Below are positions 48,439-58,070 of a DNA stretch of 64,000 bases, one piece after another. The DNA comes from Marasmius tenuissimus (lineage: Eukaryota; Basidiomycota; Agaricomycetes; Agaricales; Marasmiaceae), in assembly GCA_029532415.1 (NCBI GenBank), contig JAQOTA010000023.1, positions 186,001 through 250,000 of the forward strand, written 5' to 3'. Position 1 is the first letter of the stretch; every line of letters begins with the position of its first letter. The notes under the pieces were generated by a model that was not told the DNA's origin, ran no database searches, and saw only the letters and a program-made list of their open reading frames with translations. The position numbers and the translations under genes are program-made.

Positions 48439-48479
48439 GGAATGCATCCTGGTCCAGCAGGAAACCTCAATTGGCAGCC
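48439..48479 (-). repeat. tRNA-like element, copy 4 (3' fragment)
   Basis: On the minus strand CAATTGAGGTTTCCTGCTGG followed by ACCAGGATGCATTCC matches the T-arm half of copies 1-3. The B-box is mutated (TGCTGGACC) and the 5' half is not recognisable, so it is a decayed fragment. Confidence 0.45.
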
Positions 48480-48690
48480 GCCTCAGACCGTAGAGTCAGA
48501 CGGATGATCGTTTAAGTCTCCCCCCCCATCTCTCTTATCATTTTCTCAAAGAAAAAACTATAGTCGATGGGTCTGCCCTGGTAACTGCGCTATACAGAGC
48601 CCCGGCCCCCCCAGTTTCCTTCCATTGCCAATCAACCAGGCGCTGAACTGTCCTTGCGCTCATATATATTGCGATTGTCCTTTCAAATAC

Positions 48691-48769
48691 GGGTCCATGG
48701 CGTAGTTGGTTATCGCACAATCTTGCTCTTGCAAATTTGAGGTCTCCTGTTCGAACCAGGATGGATCCC
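48691..48769 (+). repeat. tRNA-like Pol III element, copy 2
   Basis: Starts GGGTCCATGGCGTAGTTGG and ends CCAGGATGGATCCC, nearly identical to copy 1. A-box and B-box (TGTTCGAACCA) are intact, and a run of nine T at 48790-48798 could serve as a Pol III terminator. The anticodon region (CAATCTTGCTCTTGCAAATTTG) is again not a normal anticodon arm. It marks the start of tandem unit A. Confidence 0.6.
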
Positions 48770-49234
48770 GATCAACTCTTCTCGCATCCTTTTTTTTTCT
48801 GCCTTCTAGATCTTCAATTTCCCACCTCCTCTGGTAGGAAATCTCGCTTCGAATCCCGTACAGCGCACCGAATTGCTACAAAAAAAAAACAACAATATAA
48901 GTACTGTTCGGAAGACGACTGTACGTATACGGGAGTCGGGAACGTGTGTGGAATTGATGCAGAGCTCGACTTGCGCAGCCCATCGTTCCCCTTTCGAGGG
49001 GCTGTTTGTACTCGGTTGAAGGGGGCACAGCGACTAGCTACATAATTTCTGACTTCTTCGTCGCAGTGAATCACCACAATCAAAGATCCTTCAAGTTCCC
49101 TCATTCACTGGCCCCAAAGCCACAACGGTATTCCTCATCCGCTTCTCCGGGAACAATACTATCTTGCGAGCCAGCCTGTCGGATACGAAGGATGACCCGG
49201 CTTGCGAATAAGGAGTGGAGTGTGCGAGTTAACC

Positions 49235-50876
49235 TTATGGGGGAGGAAAGTCGGTCAGGATCATCGGCTCAGTTCGATGGAAGAGGCCATAGCGTACGAG
49301 GTTAGGAGATGGCTCATGTCTGGCTAGAGGAGCGCAATGAAGGGAGAAAGAGGATCAGTTGGGATTGAAAATGGACTTGGCGAGGTACGTTACTCACTGC
49401 GAGGGAGACAGAGGCTACGACATTGATCACAGATACCGCTGTACCAGCCAGAAGCGAGAATGGAGGATAGGTGGCATGGTCAATATACTCTTCGACGACT
49501 GAGGCCGCGCCCAGATGCAGACAGCTTACCAACGATAGCAGCGTAAAACACGATCCCTTGGGCAAAAAGCGAAATGTGAATTCGATACTACTTGTGTGAG
49601 TGACGCGGGACCAGGTGGACTTACCGTTGCGAAAGACGGCCCTCCCGAGCTCGGAGCCACGGAGTCCACCGAACTTCCCTATCAGTAAGGGAAGAGATTG
49701 AGAATAAGAACCGATGGGCCTCAAAGAAAACCGGGTCATACGTACAGGCCTTGAGTCCCGGTATCGATATCATGATCAAGGCACCTAAACATCCTGTCAG
49801 AAGACCACAACGCAACCTTGACCGAAGAAACCCCGACTGACCGGCGTTGAAGGCCATCATCATCGACCAGACGAGATGCACGAAGCGTTTGCCTCCTGTT
49901 AACAAACACCCACGGTATATCATGGGCGTGTTTTCGGCGGCTTCTACCATCACCGTCAGCTCGGGAAACTCTGAAACTGAGAGTTAAGGTGAGTGACGCC
50001 GTACAATATGATCGCGACTCAAGGCTCACATTGTAGAGATTGTAGAAAGACACCACCGAATGCAATGGCTGGGACCCAGCAAGATATGGAGAACAGCCCG
50101 ATGAAAACTCCCGATAGCATTGTCTTGCCCCATACGGCCCACAGTCTAATGGCTAATAAGGCTGGTTTGTGAAGGTGAGCGCTTTAACGACGCGACGGAA
50201 AGAAAGACGGAACCTGTCACTCACCCTCGGACATCAAGATTCCCATCGCGAAAGTCCCTGTGAAGGCAAGTGAAGAAGCGAAGAGTCGGGGTGAGTGTGA
50301 AGAGCTGGTTTGGTACAGAAGAAAGGGGACCCGGGAGAGGGAAGCCTCCGAGAACAGTTCACTCACACCCGGCGAGTGAATAAAGAACGCCACAGGAACG
50401 AGGGCTCAAGTTGGCCCCAAACGAATCTAGAGCGCGGTCATTTGAGTTCATTTCAGCTGAAGGTAAGGACAGGTAGTAAAATTGGGTTGTACGTACAGTA
50501 GAGAACCAGACCGACCGAATCAAGAAACGGGAGATATCTCTGGACGATATACAAGACCTTCACAAAAGTCCACCGCGCTTGCCATATGTACCAAACTTCG
50601 AGGTCGAGTGTGAGGAGGAAGTCGTAGATGAACAGGAAAGCACTGGATACTGTGCAGAGCATGAGTCAAGTCGCGTTCAATGAGTCCCGTAGAATTCGAA
50701 TCAAGGTAAGGGGAAGTGTGTACCGTTGAAAATCTACAGAGAGATAGAAATAAATGAGCCGCGAACTTCGACCGCCGATAGTGGGCTCGACTCACTTTGA
50801 CTAATTCACGATGTCCCAGGAGTGCAATGATATCTTCGGGTTTGATTCCCTGGGTCAACGAAGGAGAGATAGACAT
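49235..50876 (-). CDS. DUF6533 seven-helix membrane protein, copy A (C terminus frameshifted)
   Basis: Member of the basidiomycete DUF6533 multi-pass family (function unknown, receptor-like topology). Eleven exons: 50876-50796, 50733-50724 (10 nt), 50649-50497, 50426-50367, 50257-50225, 50161-50030, 49976-49746, 49678-49625, 49556-49530, 49489-49398 and 49312-49235. The DUF6533 signature spans the micro-exon: ..LVK-IFN-V-SSAFLFIYDFLLTLDLEV then WYIWQARWTFVKVLYIVQRY. Later helices are LLAIRLWAVWGK, FSISCWVPAIAFGGVF, WSMMMAFN and PPFSLLAGTAVSVINVVASV. Relative to copy B, two extra bases near 49235 (CCTCCCCCATAAGG) give an early TAA. The tail (TRTLHSLFASRVIL.., IRQAGSQD) is still readable downstream in another frame. 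Predicted length is 316 residues against 348 in copy B. It is either a decaying copy or a shortened protein. Confidence 0.7.
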
Positions 50877-51773
50877 CTTTGAGCACTAGGGAGGTGGTGG
50901 TCATCTACATGAACCGTTGAACAAGGCCTGAACCGATTTATGAATGCGCTGAAGTAGGCTTGTGACGCGTAATTGTTTGGTGCTGACGACAGGGAGAATG
51001 GTATATGGGAGATGCCGGTGTTATTGAAAACAGATGGTGTTTGATCCACTGAGGTGAATCGTGAAGCCCGGGCGTCATGGAAGTCGTGGTTTGCTGTATA
51101 GTGTACTGGAATGGTAACCGGAGGGTGTGAAAGCCAACGAATCGGCTGCTCAAAAAGACCAAGTGCGAATGCGAAGAAAGTTGGTTCCTTTGTTGATTCT
51201 ACGACACGAAGTACATCTCAATGCAAGCTCTGAGATCTGAGACTTTGAAATTGCCGTTTTGACAGGTTTGGACTCCGATCCTATACGCACCTGAGCCCAG
51301 AGTGCTACAAATAAAACAGGATCAGCATCGAGGCTAGTATAAGGAGTCAGAAATGTTCCAGACTCAACAGTATACATTCCCTGTGCAGCTGCCTGTGCCT
51401 GCCTGAGCTGCACCGAGGTGTTGATGGTCACCGGCAACCTAACTTGTTAAAGCCCGACACTGTGAAAAATTAAAATACGAAAGGGGAAGTCAGATCAGCG
51501 AAACACTATAGTGCGCGCTTTGACTTTCTTCTTCAGGACGCGTGTACACCAGCGCGTCCCGCTGTCCTATTCGGAACGCTTGCACTAATTGGCACACTTT
51601 CATCACGCTTGATCAGACACTCAAAGTCCTTCAGATTCGAGTAATGATCGTTCCCAACTCGTCCTCCTCGAGTAAGCCTCCGGCTTCCTTTCGAGCAACT
51701 GCCAGGCGCCGCACTACCCTCAGATCTCCCAATGAAGGCTGTATCTACTGCGGCTGTACGGTACACTAGGTAC
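50877..51773. other. 5' flank of DUF6533 gene A
   Basis: This flank is duplicated at 53857-54670. Short minus-strand frames here (for example ending near 51150) have frame-broken counterparts upstream of gene B, so they look non-coding. Confidence 0.45.
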
Positions 51774-51847
51774 GGGTCGATGGTGTATTATCGCGCAAGC
51801 TTGCCATTGGAATTTTGAGGTTTCCTGTTGGAACCAAGATGGATCCC
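51774..51847 (+). repeat. tRNA-like element, copy 3 (degenerate)
   Basis: GGGTCGATGGTGTATTATCG..GGTTTCCTGTTGGAACCAAGATGGATCCC. The D-loop has lost bases (no AGTTGG) and the B-box is TTGGAAC instead of TTCGAAC, so Pol III activity is unlikely. It marks the start of tandem unit B, at the position equivalent to copy 2. Confidence 0.55.
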
Positions 51848-52111
51848 CTAGGTATTCTGAGTATTCTTGAGCTGTTTTTGGAATTCTTCTGAATCCACCT
51901 CTGTTGGCGGGAGATCTCGTTTTGTATCATATGGCAACACACCGGAGGTCTAAAAAACAATGATACGCGTACTTAGTAGGAGCCGGGAATGCATGCAGAG
52001 GGCTGCTTGCACGCGGTCCCAAGAGAACGCGGTGACCAGACGGTTTTAACCTCCTTGTCGCAGTGAATCACTACAACCAAGGATCGTTTTTTCATTCGGT
52101 CTCTGCGAAGC

Positions 52112-53856
52112 CTATTCCTCATCTAGTTCTCCGAGAACAATATCTTGCGAGCCAGCCTGTCGGATACAAAGGATGACCCGGCTCGCGAATAAGGAGTGTA
52201 GTGTGCGAGTTAACCTTGTGGGGGGATACTTGGTCAGGATCATCGACCCAGTTCGGTTGAAGCGATCGTAGCGTACGAAGTCAGGAGATGACTCATGTCT
52301 GGCTAGAGGAGCGCAATGAAGGGGGAAGGAGATCAGTTGGGGCTGGGTAAGGACTTGGCGAGACACATTGCTCACTGCGAGGGTGGCAGAGGCTACGACA
52401 TTGATCACAGATACCACTGTGCTCGCCAGAAGCAAGGATGGAGGATAGGCATGGTCAGCACACTCTCGCAACTGAGGCCGCGCCTAAGAATCCGAGGACG
52501 CGGATAGCTCACCAACGATAGCAGCGTAGAACGCAATCCCTGGGGAACGAGAAAGTGGGACGTGGACTCAGTACTACTGGTATGAGCGACGCAGGACCGA
52601 AGGCGCACTTACCATTGCAATAGACGGCCTTCTCGAGGTCGGAGCCACGAAGTCCGCCGAACTTGCCTACCAGTGAGGGAAGAAATTCGGAGATTAAAAC
52701 TAGCGGACCCCCAAAAAATCGGGCTCGTACATACAGGCCTTAAGTCCAGGTATCAATATCATGATCAAGGCACCTAACCATACCGTTAGAAAGCCACAAC
52801 GCAACCTTGACTGAGAAAACCCCGACTGACCGATATTATAGGCCATCATCATCGACCAGACAAGATGCACGAAATGTTTGCCACCCGTTAAGAAACACCC
52901 ACGGTATAAGGAAGTGTCTTCGGCAGCTTCTACTATCATCGTTAACTCGGAAAACTCCGAAACTGAGTTCAGGTCAGTGAGGCCGTGCGAGAAAATCGCG
53001 GTTGAGGACTCGGACCCACATTGTAAAGATTTTAGGAAGACACCGCCAAATGCGATAGCTGGGATCCAACAAGAGATACAAAGCAGCCCGATGAGCAGTC
53101 CTGATAGAGGTGTTTTCCCCCATACTGCCCACAGTCTAATGGCTAATAAGGCTGTTTTGTGAAGAGGTAAGTGCTTCAACATGACGCGCCGAGAAGAGAG
53201 ATGGAACGTCCTTCTCACCCTCGGACATTACGATTCCCATGGCAAAAGTCCCTGTGAAGGCGAGTGGAGGAGTGAAAAGTCGGAGTAAGTGCGGGAACAG
53301 AAGAAAGTGAGGGGGGCGGCAAAGAGAAGCCTCCGAGCGTGAATCAGTGTACTCACATCCAGCGAGAGAATAAAGAACGCCACAGGAACGAGGGCTCAAG
53401 CCCGCCCCAAAAGAATCTAGAGCGGGGACATTCATTTCAGCTGATGGTGAGAGCAGGCAGTAGATCTTGGCTGAACGTACAGTAGAGTACCAGGCCGACC
53501 GAATCGAGAAACGGGAGATATCTCTGAACGATATACAAGATCTTCACAAAGGTCCAGCGCGCCTGCCATATAAACCGAACTTCGAGGCCGAGAGTGAGGA
53601 GAAAGTCGTAGATGAACAGGAAAGCACTGGAAACTGTGCAGGGCGTGAGTCGAGTCGCGCTTCATGGACCCCGCAGGGTTCGAATCGAGGTAAGGGGATG
53701 TGTATGTACCATTGAAAATCTGCAGATAGAGAGAGAATAAGCCACGAACGATTGCTGATAGCGGTTTCGACTCACTTTGACTAATTCACGATGTCCCAGG
53801 AGTGCAATTATATCTCCAGCTCCAATGCCCTGGATCAACGAAGGAGAAATGGACAT
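52112..53856 (-). CDS. DUF6533 seven-helix membrane protein, copy B (intact)
   Basis: Eleven exons with the same structure as copy A: 53856-53776, 53719-53710 (10-nt micro-exon ATTTTCAATG), 53633-53481, 53416-53357, 53251-53219, 53151-53020, 52962-52735, 52666-52613, 52539-52513 (27 nt), 52464-52376 and 52291-52112, giving 348 residues. It starts MSISPSLIQGIGAGDIIALL. The DUF6533 core reads FLFIYDFLLTLGLEVRFIW then QARWTFVKILYIVQRYLPFL. Helices include WTFAMGIVMSEALLAIRLWA, ISCWIPAIAFGGVF, WSMMMAYNIG and SVINVVASATLA. The C terminus TRTLHSLFASRVILCIRQAG-SQD matches the family tail. Every junction is phase-consistent. The placement of the last intron (84 nt, acceptor CATGAG) is the least certain. 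The function is unknown. Confidence 0.75.
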
Positions 53857-54802
53857 CTTTGAGCACTAGGGAGGTGGTGGTGGTCATCCACATGGACGAG
53901 GTCGAACCGGCTTATGAACGCGCTGAAGTAGGCTTCTGTTCGAAGGCTGTGGCTCCAAAAGTAAGACAAGTCCGTCGTTGACGATCGCTGATGTTGATCC
54001 TGACGACAGAGAGAATTAATGGAACATGGGAGATGCCGGTGTTCATTAAACTTAAATGGTACGGCCCACTCAGATGGATCGTAGAGTTCGGCCGTCTTGA
54101 AGTCGTGATTTGCTGTACTGAAAAGCAACGGGAGAGTGCGAACTCCAAGCGGGTGCGGGGAGAGCTGATTTTATTGATTCTATGACATAAAGTGCCAACT
54201 ACTAAGTTCAATGCAAGCTCGAAAACTTTGACGTTTTGACGGATTGTTTGTACGAGCTTGAGTGCTACAAATAGAACAGGATCAGAATCGAGGTGATATG
54301 GGGTCGAAATCATTCTCTAGACTGGACTGGCTCAACAGCATCTATACACCGCACAGCAGTCTGAGCTGCACCGAGGTGATCATGCTGATCGGTAGCCAGT
54401 AGCCGTATATTGAGAGCCTGATATAAGGCGGCTGCGATCCAGCACATAACATACGAAAGGGGAGGTCGGATCAACGAAGCGCGAAGCGTTTGGCCGTTTC
54501 CTCTTCGAGCTTCACGACGCGGAGTCCCAGTGCGTCCCGCGGTCCAAGTCTGAATGTCTGAAGCAACTGTTTGGACCCACACACTGTCACCGAACTTTAT
54601 CAGACACTCAAAGCCCTCCATGTTCGAGTAATCACTGCCCAGCCCGTCCTCTTCGAGTTGGTCGCACCGCTATCGGATTTGTAAAGGATGCACATGTTTA
54701 GAAGGCAGGATCAGAGTTCATTCGACCTGCCGATAAAGTTGACTCCCGTTATCAGTAGCTATATCGACCCTCGTTTCCGGCGTTTCTCGAGCCGGTAATG
54801 TG

Positions 54803-56305
54803 TCATCGCAAGAGAACCCTTTTCACTAGAGCTTTCAGTTTCTCAAATTTAGTCATGGCACGGGCTGGTTGTGGTCCCGTCGGCCTATAGCCGAAGATGC
54901 GAAAGGAATCAATACAACCTGCTTTGGGATCTAGGAGGTCAAGAACGCACCTGGGAGTAACAGGGTCTGGAATGAACGAATATTCAACGCGGGGAACGAC
55001 AATCCCCCGCTTGGAACATTTGGGTAGATGTTCTTCCAGGCGTATAATGTCCAATCGTAGCATGACTCGGATTGGGGAGCACTCGTCTGGCGAAGCATAC
55101 GACAAGGCTTTGGGCTGTTTTGTTGCATCCGTAGATCTGAACATGATGTAAAAGTTGGGAACTAGTCGCTCAAGGGAGGAGAAGTAAGGGCGTTGAAGGA
55201 TTTCGTCCAGGCTTCCCCAGTCTGATGAGGATCGCCTGCTGTAGAGAGAGGGAATCTTGAGAGTCGTGAGCGGAGACGGTGCGGTTGAGGGCCTGGATAC
55301 ACCACGCCCGGAGATGCCATCGAGGAAGGACAGTAGCTCGTGAGGTGCAATGCGAAGTTCCAATTCCCGAAGGCGAGGGTATCCTGCAAGAGGATCGTTT
55401 TCTGTAGTGTTTGAGCATCATGCAATCGGATAGCCGAGAGCGAGAGAGGACACACCAAGGGAAGAAACAAAATTGCGAATACAGATACTATTCGTCAAAT
55501 CCAATCTGATGTTGTTCAAGGAAGAACGAGCAGAGACCATCAATTTTCGGACCTCTGCCACTACCAGATCATCATGTAGGCTCGGCAACGACTGCAATGC
55601 AACCCGTAAGGTCTGCAAGGCAGGTGAGGGTACGAGGAGCCCGACCAGCTGCGCGTCTTTCACGCTGTGAAGCGAGATCGTATGAAGAGTTGATCGGCAT
55701 GCCAGTTCCCTTGACTTGCAGACACTGATTTCCTCCCTCTGTGCAGCGTCAGCACGTCCACTCCCGATAGGTCCAATACATCCGGTCATCTCGAGTGATT
55801 CTGGAGTTCCAACGGCTTGTAGAACACTCAAAAACGCGCTGTAAGTATCAAAACGGGTGTAATAGAGATGTAACTCCTTGATGGAGCCAAATATCTCCGA
55901 GGGCAGGCGTACAGACGCGTCCAAGCTGAGGTGATGTAAGTGAAGGCATCTGACATCCGAAAGCATCGTCGATAACGACCGTCGCCCATCGGAAGATCGC
56001 CAACTCCAGAGTTTCTCCAAAGCGAGAGTTTGTTGTCGACTCGTCCACTCTGCGTGATGATCATAATGCGTAATCACAAGGGTCCGAACGCCTGACGTGG
56101 TGATAGTTTCGAGAGGGCTCTCACAGAGTTCTAGGAATTGGAGGGCTGATACGGGTTTATTCAGATTGAGATCCAGTTGCAAGTGATTGAAGGCATGGGA
56201 ACGTGAGGCAGGTACCCATGAGGGACAGACTAAAGCAAGGGTGCGTAAATCGGACTTGGGAAGCCCTTGGAAGATTGAAAAGAGGATTTCGGGTGGCAGG
56301 AACAT
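54803..56305 (-). CDS. F-box protein, paralogue 3
   Basis: Close relative of paralogue 1 with identical intron positions. Exons 56305-55456, 55401-54951 and 54884-54803 encode 460 residues. The F-box region reads FLPPEILFSIFQGLPKSDLR followed by ALVCPSWVPASRSH. Shared blocks are LQFLELCESPLETITTSGVR, LYYTRFDTYSAFLSVL, SLEMTGCIGPIG, LTTLKIPSL and ILQRPYFSSLERLVPNFY. It ends KLKALVKRVLLR. An in-frame ATG 14 codons upstream overlaps a TATATAA element, so the inner ATG (MFLPPEIL) is preferred. The last intron (54950-54885, 66 nt) has no stop and a length divisible by three; its donor GTGCGT is the one used in paralogue 1. It is a probable SCF adaptor with an unknown target. Confidence 0.82.
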
Positions 56306-57185
56306 CGGGTATCTTGTAGGCTTCGTCGACCTGTCCATTATATACACGTCACAAAGGTGTTGAGGTCAAGCTGTCAAAGGTACGTCAAAGTACATGAACA
56401 GAGGGCGGTACAGTAATCACACCTACGTCTTCAGGAGGAACACAGAATGTTCTGAGGAAGGTCAGTGCGTTGAGAGTATTAGGAGGTCAAGTGACAAAAG
56501 CATAGCATGCCGAACAGAATCACCGTGTCCAGGGTACAGACAAATACAAATGAACCATGGAATAGGGTCCTGATTGTATAGATGAGATCGGCATGAGTAG
56601 CCTGAAATATCGTAGAATGTGAGTGAGCGAGCAGAAGAGAGTAGGTCTCTGAAGAGATGAGCTGAGGCAAATATTGAGATTACAGATGGGGAAACCGGAT
56701 CAAGGACCGCGATCAAATGCTTCCGCTCCGCAGCTTCTACATACTTAGCGCCTAAATTGCTTTGGTACGCTGGACTCGCTACTGTTCTGTGTACTGGTGT
56801 CTGACCGTGCTCATGATATTCTTCCTGACCACATCTCGAATGTTGGTTGACTTCCCCCTACCAATCAGTTCCAAACAATGATGTTTGAATGGGATCGGAT
56901 ATCAGAGGCTGTATGAAAAGGTATTCGCAAGCCGCGGATACACGTATGTGTTGGCCACAGCGCTCAGGTACTGGCTTCTTACCATCAATACCGGGCTGGC
57001 TCTCCAACGTGTTGGCGGAAAATGAAGTGAAAGATAAATATGGCATACTGTACTCATTCAACATCGAGCAAAAGAAAAGGAAGAAGAGATGAGACCAACA
57101 ATTCAAAGCAACGCCCAAACACCTTTCGTCTACATATCCGCTGTCCCTTCTCATCCCACACCTCTCATCCCACACCTCGGCGCTT
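56306..57185. other. 0.9 kb intergenic region
   Basis: It holds the F-box 3 promoter and the SFT2 3' flank. Part of it (CAAAAGCATAGCATG at 56500) resembles the flank of the F-box remnant at 20.3 kb. No gene is supported. Confidence 0.45.
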
Positions 57186-58070
57186 TTAACCCATACCGAC
57201 AAATTTGAGAATCGCTTGTCGTGCGTAGGGAATATAGGAAAGGGTGTACCAAGTGTAGGCGAGATATTGGATGATTACGAAGACTGAGCGGAGAACCGTC
57301 AACTTCCTGAAGACCGAAGGGGAGGAGCGAGGATTAACTTACTGATACATAGGGTCTATAGTGCGAATGTCATGAACAATGAGTAAGAAAAACATTTGAT
57401 ACAAGTTTATTGGATTGGTAGAACGTACCCCGTTCTCAATAACGAAAGCGCCCACGAAGATGAGACCGATAGATGCAAGGAATATTATTGTTGCAATAAT
57501 TCGGACGGGTTTGAACATCTATTCGGTGTTTGTAGAAGGTAAAATTCGTAGTCAATAAGTCAGGTGAAATTGACGAATAGACTTGAACCGTTCGTACCAG
57601 CTTCAGCTGTTTGAAGAACTAGAGACGTAGTCGTCGTTGAGTTGATATATCATGTTCAGTAACTGGACTCTACTCACGCCGATCAGGAATCCCGTCCCCA
57701 AGAGCGACACTACCGTACCCAGCCCGTACAGAACTAGAGAACGTCAAGGTTGGAGTGCACTCATTAACGACTGGCTGTAAGAACGCCCACAGTAACTTAC
57801 GAGCAAACGTTGTGAGGGACCCAACCACTAACATGATCGTGCCCAATAAACTCAAGACAAAACCTATTGCAAGACTGCGCCGAGACCAGTCAGCTTCAAG
57901 GTATTGTCCTTCCAAGAGTAACAAGAGACGCACCATCCAATAAATCCATACAACCTCTGCATTCTCGTAAGACCCAGAAATTTAAACGCAGAGTCACCCT
58001 CGAAGAACTGGGTCTCCGGGACGCCTGCACCTGCGGATTCGAGATTGAACCAGCCTTTGTTGGACGCCAT
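57186..58070 (-). CDS. sft2: SFT2-family Golgi vesicle transport protein
   Basis: Small four-helix membrane protein needed for endosome-to-Golgi vesicle fusion in yeast. Seven exons: 58070-57934, 57874-57801, 57733-57678, 57618-57598 (21 nt), 57518-57429, 57355-57343 (13 nt) and 57283-57186, giving 162 residues. It reads [20 protein letters not shown].., [80 protein letters not shown] and [20 protein letters not shown], ending [13 protein letters not shown]. The GFFKQLKLMFKPVR loop is the hallmark of fungal SFT2. Two very small exons had to be inferred from frame and family pattern, and their splice sites are all canonical. Confidence 0.87.

Larger units (their letters stand above)
48691..51690. 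repeat. Tandem duplication, unit A
   Basis: This roughly 3 kb unit (tRNA-like element, 3' flank, DUF6533 gene A, 5' flank) is repeated head to tail as unit B. Anchors: GAGCCAGCCTGTCGGATAC at 49168 and 52149; GCAGTGAATCACNACAAYCA at 49065 and 52061; and, at the far end, TCAGACACTCAAAG at 51615 and 54600. Divergence looks like 10-20% by eye. Confidence 0.75.
51774..54670. repeat. Tandem duplication, unit B
   Basis: Second head-to-tail copy of unit A, containing tRNA-like copy 3 and DUF6533 gene B. The similarity ends near 54670, just before the 3' flank of F-box paralogue 3. Confidence 0.75.

Noticed and set aside
48691..48769. Genuine decoding tRNA gene
   Set aside because: The acceptor, D and T arms fit, but no arrangement gives a 7-nt anticodon loop with a 5-bp stem in any copy, so a tRNA-like element is the safer reading. 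A covariance-model search would decide.
50938..51437. Short coding frames upstream of DUF6533 gene A as a separate gene
   Set aside because: The duplicated counterpart upstream of gene B is broken in different places, and no family pattern is seen; treated as 5' flank.
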